Part shown: positions 54,597 to 64,000 of the stretch, in pieces
Layout of the letters: each line of letters opens with the position of its first letter
Position numbering within the stretch: the stretch's first letter is position 1
NCBI RefSeq assembly: GCF_030864355.1
Contig: NC_083394.1
Span: 2,170,001-2,234,000, forward strand
Direction of reading: 5' to 3'
Length of the DNA: 64,000 bases
From: Cutaneotrichosporon cavernicola
Taxonomy: Eukaryota > Basidiomycota > Tremellomycetes > Trichosporonales > Trichosporonaceae
Notes under the pieces: generated by a model
The model's input: only the letters and a program-made list of their open reading frames with translations
What the model was told of the DNA's origin: nothing
The model's database searches: none
Made by a program: the position numbers and the translations under genes

Positions 54597-57436
54597 ATGC
54601 CGCCACCTGAAGACTGTGCAAACCCCCTCTTCCTGAAGTGGCTGGAAGGTATGACACCTCCCTGCGTCGCTGACGGCAGAACTGCGCGATGCTGCGCGAG
54701 AAAAGGGCCTCAAAGTCGCCGATGTATATCATAAGGGATGTCGGGCGATAGCAGCATGTCCGATCGCGTATACGCGCCCAGCCGCGCTGGCGCCTTTGCA
54801 GGGCATTGGCCCCAAGACAATCCAGCTGCTCGAAGCCAAGCTCAAGGCGCACTGCAAGGCGACGGGCGAGGCGTACCCCGAGTCACCGCCTCGTGAGCTC
54901 TCTTGCGTACGTTAGACCTGACAGTAGGCCAGGTTGCTGCGAAACGACCAAAAGCCAAGGAGAAGGAGGTGGAGGACGACGACGCACCTGCGCCTAAGAA
55001 GAAGGCGAAGCGCCCACCACGCCCGTATATCCCGGCCGCGCGATCAGGACCCGCCGGCATCCTCATTGGCATGGTTGTTGCCGCGGGCGACGAGCCAGAC
55101 GAAGCGCTTGTGGATCAGCTTACGCGTGGCGAGATCGTGCGACACGCCCAACCATTCTGCGATGCGAGTTACGACCACTCGGAGCGCGGGACTTGGGTCA
55201 CAGCGTGGAACGGGATGAAGACGCTCGTGAACAAGGGATACGTTGGAGTACAGGGGATTCCGCACCGCTACACGCTTACCGAGGCCGGGTTGTGGGTCGC
55301 GTCGAGACCGCGCTGACGACAGTGACGTAGCTGTGGTCCTGCGCAACATGCAGGATGAATTTAAGGATGGGCCCCAGATCGTTCCGTTCGTTCAGCGAGC
55401 CGACAAGGATGAAGTGTGGGACCGCCCGCTGGTGGGAGCTGGTCCTGGACCCTCGACAATTGCCGCCCGCCAGTCCCATTCTGCTGCACCCACGCCCCCC
55501 GCAGACCATGCTCCGGTTCGCAGTGCTCCTCCGGCATCACGGCGAGTGTCGGCCTCCAGGTTCGGGTTCTGGTATCTCGGTAGGTCTTGCAGGCTGTACG
55601 AATCTAACAGCAGACACAAAGGGCAACCGTGTGGAAGACCTCCTCGCTGCGCGCACCCGCCTTGACCCGGTTGACTTTGTTACGCTGCGCCAAATCGAGT
55701 TCCTTGACTCGCAGAGGGACCACCCCATAACCGGCCAGCTTCGCCTCGTCGACGACGACCCGACGCTGCACGACGACGGCCTGGTCACGCTCGGCGCGTA
55801 CTTTGTAGAGGACGAGGCGCCACCCCAGTGCAGCAAGTTTGACGACGACGAGATCGCTACAAAAGTGCAGCCTCCTCCAGTGCAGGTAGCCTCTACCTCG
55901 AGAGCGGTGTCAGTGGGCCCATCACGGAGATTGGCGCGCACGGCGTCATCGCGCCCCCGTCTCTCCTCACAGATGCCGTTGCCTGGCGAACATCGTGATG
56001 CGGACTTTGACCCCGCCGACACCATCATCTTCCCGAAAGGCAGCTACGAGATCCTCCTCGTCATTGACACACGCGAGGTCGAGTCGCGCGCGAATCGCGA
56101 CCGCATCACAGAGAGCCTTGAGCGCAAAGGTGTTCGGGTCGAGACGCGCGCCCTCCGCCTCGGCGACATGTGCTGGGTTGCGCGCCGGCTCGACGCATAC
56201 GGCGCCGAGGAGGACGAATGCGTGCTCGACTTTGTCGTCGAGCGGAAGCGCCTCGATGATCTCGTAGCGAGTATCCGCGACGGGCGGTACAACGAGCAAT
56301 GCGTAAGCTTTGATGACTCGCGCAGCTGACAGCAGTTCCGACTGGGACAAAGCGGGATCAGGAACGTCTTCTACATCGTCGAGGACTATCAGAAAGCGCA
56401 GCGCATGCAGTTCCAGGGCAAGCAGATCATGACTGCCAAGTCGCAGGTACAGGTCATGAACGGTTTTTTCCTCAAGGAAACGCACAAGCTCGCCGACACG
56501 ATCGACTACCTCGTCGCCATGACGAGCGTGATCAAGGCCTCGGCAGGCGACCTGCACATCATCCCTTCGCGCTACCTGAGCCGCACGAACTATTCGTCGC
56601 TGCAGACCAAACTGCGCGCGAGCCACCCTAATAATCCCTTCCTCACGTCCTACGAGGCGTTCCAAGAACTCAACAAGAAATCCAACCTCCGCACCACCAA
56701 GGAGTACCTCGCTCGTATGCTACTCGTGATCAAGGGCATGAGCCCCGAGCGCGTTAGCGCCATGCTGGACGTGTGGGAGACGCCGCGCGAGCTGTACGAT
56801 GCTATGAAGGTGCGACATGCGCAGGGGGTGCTCGAGGACGGACGACGGAAGCGCGGCCCCGAGTTCATGTTCGCCGACGTGGTGCCCGGCGAGGGACGAC
56901 GCAAGATCGGCGACGCGCTCAGTAAAGCCGTGAGTCCTGCTCCTCCCGACCGTTAGCTTAACTGACATCAGATTTGGTATGCGCTCTGGGGCAAAGACAA
57001 CGAGGATGACGTTACGCCAGCGAAGGAGGTACCGATCCCAGCAGCCAAGAAGGGTGCGCAAGCCACAGCGAAAAAAACGACACCCGCCGTTGTTCCTTCC
57101 AAAAGTCCTACGCCGACCAAAGCGGTCTCTCCCCCGCCGCCGCGCCGGCCCTCTCCGCCAGTACCGTCACCCACATCGTCACCAGAGTTCGTTTTCGCCG
57201 GCTGGGGGACAGGCCAACAACCCTCTGCACCCGCCCACACTCCCCGTGCGACGATGCGCATTTTCGTTCCCCCTCCCTTTCCCGTGTCTCCTGCGCGTTC
57301 ACCCACTTCGCCATCATCGCGTCGGCACCATTCCTCCCCATCGCGTGTTCGCCGTCTGAACATCAACCGTTCACGCGTCCCTCTCTTCTTAGACAGCGAC
57401 AGTGACGACACACCCGAGACTATTGTCATTGATTAG
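54597..57436 (+). CDS. MUS81: Structure-specific endonuclease MUS81
   Basis: Catalytic subunit of the Mus81-Eme1/Mms4 nuclease that cuts replication and recombination intermediates; nuclear. 877 residues from seven exons (introns 54649-54679, 54893-54927, 55292-55322, 55580-55613, 56303-56335, 56930-56971). An N-terminal HhH (LQGIGPKTIQLLEAKL near 57-72), a winged-helix part (YTLTEAGFDVAVVL), and the XPF nuclease domain with VIDTREV (D447) and ERK at 505-507 (VVERKRLDDLV) are visible, followed by the C-terminal HhH. Past residue 724 is an extra Pro/Ser-rich tail that is not part of the conserved enzyme and ends in an acidic stretch plus TIVID. Motifs and frame are intact. Confidence 0.95.
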
Positions 57437-58584
57437 TTGTATCTTGCATAACCATATTGCGAGAGAGTATGCGTGTTGTACATGGCAGGATGCGGATTAT
57501 GTTAGCCTATTCTGGCGTGTAGTGTCTCTACCTGTACCTTGCCTTCGATTCGCAGATCACACAAACGGGGAATATTTACGCATTTCGACTGTTATGGTCT
57601 TCTCAGTCCGGGGTGAGAACTCGACAATAGTTAGGCAGGGAATCGTTGCAGTGGTCAGGCGACCGCGGTTAGTTTGCGTGCATTGTCTGGAGTTTCCAGC
57701 GAAGGCGCAGCACCATAGGTAGGGCAAGGAGTCTACCCGAAGTACATGGCTCTATGGAGGTTACGCTAATTGAGGGAGAATCCGTTGAATATCAAGGTCA
57801 AAAGTATCTCGCTGTAGGGTTTGGCCATGGCCATCCTTCGCCATGTCGCCAACATGCAAGTTGTACAAGCCGATACAAAAGCACAACCAGAACGATCGCC
57901 AATGGAGAAGAGAGCCCTGTAAGTCGGTTTAATCCTCTCGTAATCTCAAAGACTCACCACACGTCTTTCCAAGATAACGCGAGTGAATTTGGTTTCGACA
58001 GGCAGCCCTGCGCTTGGTACAAATCATATAGAATTGTGGAAGGTGGGGTCACACAAGTGGAAGGCGAGGTCACCTCAAGGACGTGATAGCCAGCCTGCCG
58101 TCTTTCTGATTGTGATTCTGTTGGTGTAGTTCGACTCGGATTCTATATTCTTTTGCTAGTGTGTCGTGAGAATATAGTGGGGTCTCATTCAAGTGCGTCT
58201 TCAAGGTTGCGAGGAGGAGTAGACATCTTCGTGGCGCCAGCGCAGTACATTGAGATGATGTGGCGACGGCGGAACTTGAGTCGACTCCATGTCCAGACAC
58301 CTCCATGAGGTGAGTCGCGGTTAGTCACCGCTCATGTTCAGAACAGCTACAGGAGGGCGTATTTTTTGGGGGGTAGGATAACTGCTGATTAAAGAGATGG
58401 AGGAGCAAGCTGCGGTGTCTCACGTCAATGCAATGCATGAGAAAGTCAAGCTGAGGATGCCAACAACATTCAATTGGATCCCACCTGTCCCGTGATGAAC
58501 GACCAAGGGGTGGTTATGACGTCGTCACTTCCGACCCTCAAATATCCTGCTCCGCACCTCTTGCCCCCATCCCCCCATCGCACA
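57437..58584. other. Intergenic, 1.15 kb
   Basis: Between MUS81 and the first mitochondrial paralogue, both plus strand. AT-richer than coding DNA. A 110-codon frame at 57754-58086 has no protein-like composition and no splice support, so it is not called. Confidence 0.45.
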
Positions 58585-59448
58585 ATGCTCCTCCAACGCC
58601 TCGGACTGCGTGCCCTCCGGCCAACCCGGCCTATGATGAGGGCGCGGGCATACGCGACATCCCGGCCCCCACCCTCACCCAACGACGAGCCAGTCCGCGG
58701 CCAGGAACCGCCCCTTCCCACCGAGGCGACACCGCAGGACGCAACTGTGCCGCCGATGTATCCCAACGCCCCGCCCGTGCGGGGCGAGCAGCCGCCTCTC
58801 CCCACGGAGGAAGACAGTTCCGCAAGCGCGGCTGCTCCTCTGGCTGCGAGCGGTCAGGCAGCCCCAGCTCACGAAGCTACCTGGGGCCAGGAGTCGCCGC
58901 TCCCAACACCTTCGACGGCCAAGGATGACACGGTCTACCCACGTACGCCGCCAGAGCCACCTCGCGGACAAGAGCCGCCCCTCCCAGGAGAAGCCGTGCA
59001 GGCACCGTTCACGGCGGCGCCTGTCGCACCTGTGCGCCAGGAACAACCTCCCCCGCCGCCCGCTCAGTCCCAGAAGCAGGCCCCGCCGCCCGCTCAGCCG
59101 CAGGAGCAGGCCCCGCCACCTCCGCCGCCCCCGCCGCGCAAGAAGCGGGCGTCCACAAGTGAGTTTCCTGCAGAGTTGTGCTGACAACAGAAATGCTCCT
59201 CGTGTTCTTCCTAGGAGGTGTACTCGGTTTCGCTTACGTGCCGTGGTACCGGAGAGTGAAGCAAGAGTCACAGGCACTCGAGGCGATTCTTGTTGAGCGC
59301 GAACGGGTGAGTTGTCACTGAGCTGGGGCTGTTGGCGAGATTGCAAGCTCACACACACCAGGCTGGGGAGAAATACATTGAGGGCCAGAACGCGCGCGGA
59401 CAGTACATTCTCAAATCGAATCCAGAAACGTCGAAGCGTGAGGTGTAG
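58585..59448 (+). CDS. Mitochondrial single-pass membrane protein with QEPPLP repeats (paralogue 1)
   Basis: 258 residues from three exons (58585-59158, 59191-59306, 59362-59448). The start MLLQRLGLRALRPTRPMMRA is a classic Arg-rich presequence. A long Pro-rich linker has at least four repeats of the type RGQEPPLP/RGEQPPLP, then poly-Pro. After the intron come a membrane helix (MLLVFFLGGVLGFAYVPWYR) and a charged tail with VERER. Exon phases and the 116-nt middle exon are the same as in the following gene. Function unknown; an inner-membrane location is inferred. Confidence 0.75.
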
Positions 59449-59893
59449 GATTGATCGTACCAAGAAAGAAATCATACAGGCATGCGTTCTGTAGGCCAGA
59501 CCTTGCGGCAGTGCGGAATGACAACCATTGTGTAAGGCTGCCTTGAAATGGTTACAAGTCGCTATCATTCCTTGGTAACCCGATAAGAATCATGCATATC
59601 AGTGCCGCTCGTTCTCCTACTGTAACACATGGCACCAGTGCCCACGGGGCATACCACCTTAGGTCCGAAGGCTCTGCAGCGTGCAGAGGACGATAAAGGC
59701 GTATTGTCTTGTCGATGGATGAGGCTCTGAGCCATCGCCGATGCAGCTTATGTCAAAGGTGACAGGATTGGGTGTCTGGTAACCATAGATATGACGACAT
59801 AATCCTCAGTTCTCATTCACACGGCCGTACCTGCTAGCTGCCCGCATATAAGTTACCAGGGAGCAGACAAGTACGCTCAACGATTCCTACACT
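59449..59893. other. Intergenic between the paralogues
   Basis: 445 bp between two same-strand genes. A TATAAG element at 59847-59852 is 42 bp before the second start. Confidence 0.4.
59847..59852 (+). promoter_or_regulatory. TATA-like element upstream of paralogue 2
   Basis: TATAAG about 42 bp upstream of the ATG at 59894. Low information content; position is the only support. Confidence 0.3.
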
Positions 59894-60292
59894 ATGCTCT
59901 CCCGCACTCGCCCTGTTCTCCGTCCCCTAGCCTCTACTCGTCTTGTGCTCGCGAGGTCGTACACTGTGTCGACCGAGCCGCCCAAGGGCCAGGATGCCAA
60001 GGCCAACGAGCCGCCTCTACCCCCGCCTCCGGCAGAGCAATCGAGCTCGAAGAGTAAGTTCTCGGCCTGGCATGCTGACTGCCAGCGTTCATGATCATCG
60101 CAGTAGCAGCTGCCATTGCGGGCGCAGCCTTCGTCCCGTGGTACAAGAGCGAGAAAGAGGGTGTGGTCGACACAGAGCACCTCATTCGCGAGCGCGAACT
60201 GGTGAGTTGAGAGTTGAGGGCTGGGACGTGTCTGACATCAGGTGGGCGACCGCGAACGGATCGAAGCCGAAATGGCCGCAGCGCGCCGGTAA
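59894..60292 (+). CDS. Mitochondrial single-pass membrane protein (paralogue 2)
   Basis: 108 residues from three exons (59894-60053, 60086-60201, 60242-60292). Presequence MLSRTRPVLRPLASTRLVLA, a short linker with one EPPLP, a membrane helix (FMIIAVAAAIAGAAFVPWYK) and a charged tail with IRERELVGDRERIEAEM. It matches the preceding gene in presequence, EPPLP, FxxVPWYR/K, intron phases and the 116-nt middle exon, but lacks the linker repeats. The stop is 50 bp from the convergent decarboxylase stop. Confidence 0.78.
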
Positions 60293-60342
60293 ATGCAGTC
60301 CGAGTCTGTACTCCCAAGCTGCAACCAGATTCGGAATGCACA

Positions 60343-61921
60343 TTATGCCATGACCTCGTCGAGGACAGCGCAGACCACTCGGAAGTCGTCGTCCCCTGTA
60401 CGCCAGTTGCTCACGGCGAGGCGCACAGCGCCATTACCAGCCCACTGCGTGCCGCTCACGTACATCCGTCGAGTGTCGTTGATCGCCGCGGTGAGACGAG
60501 AGTGAGCGTCGGCTGCAGTCGGGTCGAAGCGTGACCCGGGCGCTCCACGGAACAGCACAATGTTGAGGGGCACAGGCTCGTCGTTCACCAGCCACTCGGG
60601 GCTTTGGTTCAGCAGCTCGTAGCTGGGGTGGGAAGCGATGTGTGCGGCCACGCGGCGCGCAAATGCGACGTTGCGCCGTACAATGTCGGCGTAACCGTCC
60701 TTGCCGAGTGAGAGGAGACTTGCAAAGAGGGGCAGGGCGCGGAAGCGGCGTGAGTTTTCGATGTTGACAGTCAGCGGGGATGGGATGGCGGCTTCAGCTG
60801 CAGCCAGATAGGCGGGGGTATTGGCCGCGCTGGGCCCCAAGAAGGAGGGGAGGGCATGTGCGTCGCGCGTGAAGAACAGCCCGCAGTCATACGGCACGTT
60901 CAGCCACTTGTGTCCTTGTCGTCAGCACGATCTTTGCAGTGCAGCCCTCACCGTCGAGAGTGAGCGAGTCGGCCATGTCCATCCCGTCGACGAGGTGGCG
61001 CAGCTCTGGAACCGCACCCGCAAACCCTCCAAACGCGGCATCGACATGTAGCCACGCTCCGTAGTGCCTGCACAGCTCCGCGACCTTGGGCAGCCCGCGC
61101 CCAAAGCCGCCGGTGTTGACCTCACCGAGGCCGTAGGTCACGATGACGCCGCGGCCGATCGAGCGTTCGGCCAGCAATCGGCCACGGAGGGCGGAGAGGT
61201 CGATCTCCAGCTCATCTTCCGGGTCGGCAGGAAGCGAGTGGAATACGCTCGGGCCGTTACCTAACCCGACGAGGGCAGCAGCCTTCTTGATGCTCCAGTG
61301 GGGATGCAGACCAAGCACAACGATCGGGGGAGAGGTCATGCCTGGAGGAGGGCCACTCGCCGCGTACGAGTAGTTTGGCGGCGTGTGGGGGGATGAGCGA
61401 CACAGGGCCTCGCGCGCACAGGCTGCAGTGTCAGTTTGCATGACTAATGCTCCAAACTACGCACCAAGTCCGAGAACATTGGACGCCGTCGCGCCCGTCG
61501 TTACGGTGCGCCCGGCGTAGGTCTCCCTAGGGATCTCGAGGAGGTCGAGTACCATCTCGAGTGCCCGCGCCTCGACTGCAGTCGCGGCACTCGTATCGCC
61601 CAGCGTCACCTGGACGTTCTCGTCGTATCCGCTGCCTAGGATATCAGCGAGCTGCGCGGCCGGCGTCACGCCGCCCGTCACGAATCCAAAGTACCGCGGC
61701 CCATTCTGTGCCGTCAGACAACCGGGGATGACGGAGGAAAGGAGGTAGTCGAGAGTCGGGCCCGTGCCCATCCCTGCCTCGGGGAGCACGTGCGGAAGCG
61801 CAGCTACCGCAGCATGGACAGCCTCCGCACTAGGCGTGACAGGGAGGGTGTCGAGCGTAGCGTCGCGCTCCGCGAGATGTGCGGCCACCTTTGCGAGCAG
61901 GACGTTGAAGTCGTCGTTCAT
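60343..61921 (-). CDS. PLP-dependent group II amino-acid decarboxylase
   Basis: 499 residues from three exons (introns 61464-61423 and 60951-60915). Aromatic-amino-acid/glutamate decarboxylase family, fold type I. The PLP site is visible: H194 in PHWSIKKAA, D280 in LHVDAAFGG and the Schiff-base Lys K312 in DGHKWLN. The HKWLN motif is created by splicing. The substrate (aromatic amino acid, glutamate or other) cannot be read from the motifs. The length is typical. The 3' splice site of the second intron is AAG. Confidence 0.9.
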
Positions 61922-62422
61922 GCTGTTGAACAAGTAGCAGTAGAGGTAGAGACAGGATGGAAATTCGGCGAGTTTGGTGTGTGTTCGGTTAGGTCTGATC
62001 GGATCTGTAGGCCGCGGATCTGGCGTTGATCCGAAGTTCAGGCACATCCACATCTTCAAAACGTCATGAACAGGTGGAGGTGACATTGCAGCAGTCAAAC
62101 GTTGCGTTCGCTGTACTGAGGGTGTGACCGTCCCGTTCAAACTGGGTAGTCACACCAGGGCTGAGTGTACCGGGCCAGAGCTGCTGACCGCATGCGTTGA
62201 CAACAGCAAGATCACCCGTACCTGTCACCAACGGCTGGGGCGCTTCGCTGACGGGACCCTTGCCATTGGCGCCCAACAAACAACTAACAACCATTCATAT
62301 CTACCATTCAGATCTTTAGAGATCAAGGCCAAAGAGATGAAGGACATTCATACCATCCTTCCCCAAAGCCCCTGTAGCCCTCTTCCGCCTTCCTCGCTCA
62401 CTTCTGAGAGCCAAAAGGAGAT
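61922..62422. other. Intergenic, decarboxylase to tRNA
   Basis: 501 bp, decarboxylase promoter side. No clear motif. Confidence 0.4.
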
Positions 62423-62531
62423 CTCACCACTGTGAGTCGAACACAGGACCTGCGGATGTAGGGTTTCTCTCATTTGAGAGGCAAGGGTATCAAATTACAG
62501 TCCGACGCTCTACCAACTGAGCTATGGTGAG
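62423..62531 (-). tRNA. tRNA-Tyr (GTA) with 37-nt intron
   Basis: The acceptor stem CTCACCA pairs with TGGTGAG at the other end. D-arm (GCTC AGTTGGTA GAGC), anticodon loop CTGTAAA with GTA, and T-arm with TTCGACT loop are visible. The 37-nt intron begins one base 3' of the anticodon (after A37), the standard position for tRNA-Tyr. The mature length is 72 nt. Four of five anticodon-stem positions pair; the first is mismatched. Confidence 0.92.
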
Positions 62532-63458
62532 GAACGCTGCTGAGTTCCTTCTCGCGGTCCCAAAATCCGCCGGCGGCAGCGAATGTAGCATGCATGGGCT
62601 TGCCGTGATCAAGATCAGCTCGAGCGGGGCCCACGAGCCGTTGGGTCACAGAGGTTGGACGGTGGGCGGCTGGGTGTGACAGAAACGGATTGAGCCTCTC
62701 CTTGCCCAAGGTTCTGTTGGTACTGGGTTGGCCTTGGTGTTCGACGTAGGAATACATGGCCTCCTATACTTGCGTCCAGCTCCAGTCTGTGCGGGGAAGC
62801 TCGACCGTCCTGTTTCCAAGAGCGTTACTCCAACTCCCACGCACTGGCATCCCTGCACATGGTGTTACTCTGGCCACGGCACGTGGAGTTGGATCTCGTT
62901 GCTTCATGTTTGCCGTGTGGCAGAGGCTCGCCCTCCGGGCTTGTGCACTATCCTGTGTAAGTTTCTGGACGGAGGGTTTGTTCAAACCTGTATAAGTGTC
63001 TGGGGGAAGAGTGGGGCTCGCTGGTTGGGGTGTGTGCCCGGTGTGCAGTGAGTGGTTAAGCGTAAGTTGTGCTGGTGTGAGCCGTACAGTGCCAGCGGTG
63101 CTCGATGGCATAAGTACACTCGGACGGAGCAAGGGCAGTCGGAGAAAGAGGGTACGGTCAGACAGAATTCCCAGTCCACCTGGTTCAGTATATACGACTC
63201 GAAGCCGTCGGGCACCTGGTCAACAGATGGAGAGTACCACCAACTTGAAACCCACGCGTTCCGGCTCCCTTGTCTAGCTACACCCCAGCGCACATAAACC
63301 TCTTCTTCAGACACACATACATGAGAGTCCACCGCCGAAGGAAGATACCGAAGAGGCGGGCCTTCTCCGGCACGCTGCCAGCCGCGACGTCGGCTCCTGA
63401 GTAACAACAATACCTTCTCACATTCTTCGCTGCATCGATGCAGCCCTTTAACGGCCTA
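62532..63458. other. Intergenic, 927 bp
   Basis: Between the tRNA and the 3' end of the next minus-strand gene. Frames present lack protein character and splice support. Nothing recognised. Confidence 0.4.
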
Positions 63459-63995
63459 TCAAGCAGCAGAGGTTTTACTCTGCGCCCGTTGAGCGTCATT
63501 ACGCGCCTCAAGCGCGGCTCCCCGGCTCAGCTGCTGCGACTGTTTCGTCAGCGCAGCTTCCCGCGCGGCAGAGGCCAGTTGCTCACCTGCTGCGCGCGCA
63601 GAATCCGCTACCGCCGCGGCCTCCTCCTTCGCCTCGGCCACCGCCTATCGTTAGCCGACCCTGGAAGAACTCACAAGCTCGGCGGCGCGGTGGGCGTGTA
63701 CACTGGCACGCCGGGCCTCGACCTCAACGGGGTTGGTATTCGCGTAGAAGTAGTATCCGCCTGCACCTATAGCGAGGAGGACAGCAGCGACGGCCATGCC
63801 CGTATCAGCAAACATAAGAAGAGGGGGAGGCTTACCGGCGCCGGTCTCGGTGGGTGGAGGGTCTTTGGCGTCCTTGCTATCCTTGGCGTTGGCGTCCTTT
63901 GCGTCGCTGGACGGGGTTGCGTACAGCCGCGTCCGCGTCTGGGTGAGGGCTGGAAGACGGCGGGAAGCGACACGAGTGAGGCTTGGGGCAAGCAT
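63459..63995 (-). CDS. Small mitochondrial membrane protein, unknown, 168 aa
   Basis: Two exons (63995-63675 and 63644-63459; intron 63674-63645, 30 nt). Arg-rich presequence (MLAPSLTRVASRRLPALTQT), a KDAKD-rich linker, one membrane helix (MAVAAVLLAIGAGGYYFYA) and a C-terminal Ala/Glu-rich amphipathic helix. Its plan recalls the two tandem mitochondrial genes at 58.6-60.3 kb, without clear sequence identity. A strong donor-like gtaagc at the start of the membrane segment is read through here, because no acceptor follows and the frame is open. Confidence 0.75.
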
Positions 63996-64000
63996 GAACA

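Noticed and set aside
57754..58086. 110-codon plus-strand frame
   Set aside because: AT-rich, no protein-like composition or splice support; probably chance.
62982..63410. 142-codon minus-strand frame
   Set aside because: Composition unlike other genes here and no homology recognised; lies in intergenic DNA.
63796..63835. gtaagc donor-like site in the last mitochondrial gene
   Set aside because: No AG acceptor in a sensible position and the frame is open through it, encoding a good membrane helix.

Overview
This is a gene-dense piece of a fungal nuclear genome. About 31 protein genes are supported, one cut by the left edge, plus one intron-containing tRNA-Tyr; there are no operons, mobile elements, CRISPR arrays or rRNA. 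TFIID subunit 2, Prp46, TOM40, eL43, MUS81, SNM1/PSO2, a CrtYB relative (the fungal lycopene cyclase/phytoene synthase fusion), the GC-rich coding sequence and the many very short introns all point to a basidiomycete yeast. Tremellomycetes, possibly Trichosporonales, is my inference; the sequence does not prove it. The gene models below contain about 90 introns, most only 28-45 nt long. Joining the exons gave an open frame of whole codons for every model, which is the main internal check.

Layout. 1-10.5 kb: end of a BuGZ/ZNF207-like zinc-finger gene, an inositol monophosphatase split by 11 introns, a 1890-residue TAF2 with three C-terminal bromodomains, and PRP46. 11-20.5 kb: a DapA-family aldolase, a large disordered membrane-anchored protein, a small unknown protein, F-actin capping protein alpha with a large acidic insert, and a 77-residue zinc-finger protein. 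20.6-29.2 kb: an unknown protein, the crosslink-repair nuclease SNM1/PSO2, a CrtYB-like protein that has lost its catalytic motifs, and GTP cyclohydrolase I. 29.6-43.3 kb: eL43, a TDP2-like phosphodiesterase, an AT-hook bZIP factor, TOM40, a basic unknown protein, a long coiled-coil protein and a WTAP-like protein. 44-57.4 kb: two unknown proteins, exopolyphosphatase, a GNAT/His-rich/MYND fusion, a second GNAT gene head-to-head with it, an F-box protein and MUS81. 58.5-64 kb: two tandem paralogous mitochondrial membrane proteins, a group II PLP decarboxylase, tRNA-Tyr and a third small mitochondrial membrane protein.

Most neighbours are arranged head-to-head or tail-to-tail with little space; some convergent stop codons are only 20-50 bp apart. 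Genes are individually transcribed, and apart from the paralogous pairs I see no functional cluster.

Most notable: (1) introns whose branch site CTRAY sits almost on the 3' splice site, with coding exons of 3, 9, 11, 14, 14 and 15 nt; (2) the intact but apparently catalytically dead CrtYB homologue; (3) the acetyltransferase-(His/Asp)n-MYND protein; (4) TAF2 carrying three bromodomains; (5) the duplicated acidic insert in capping protein alpha; (6) the tandem mitochondrial paralogue pair with an identical 116-nt middle exon.
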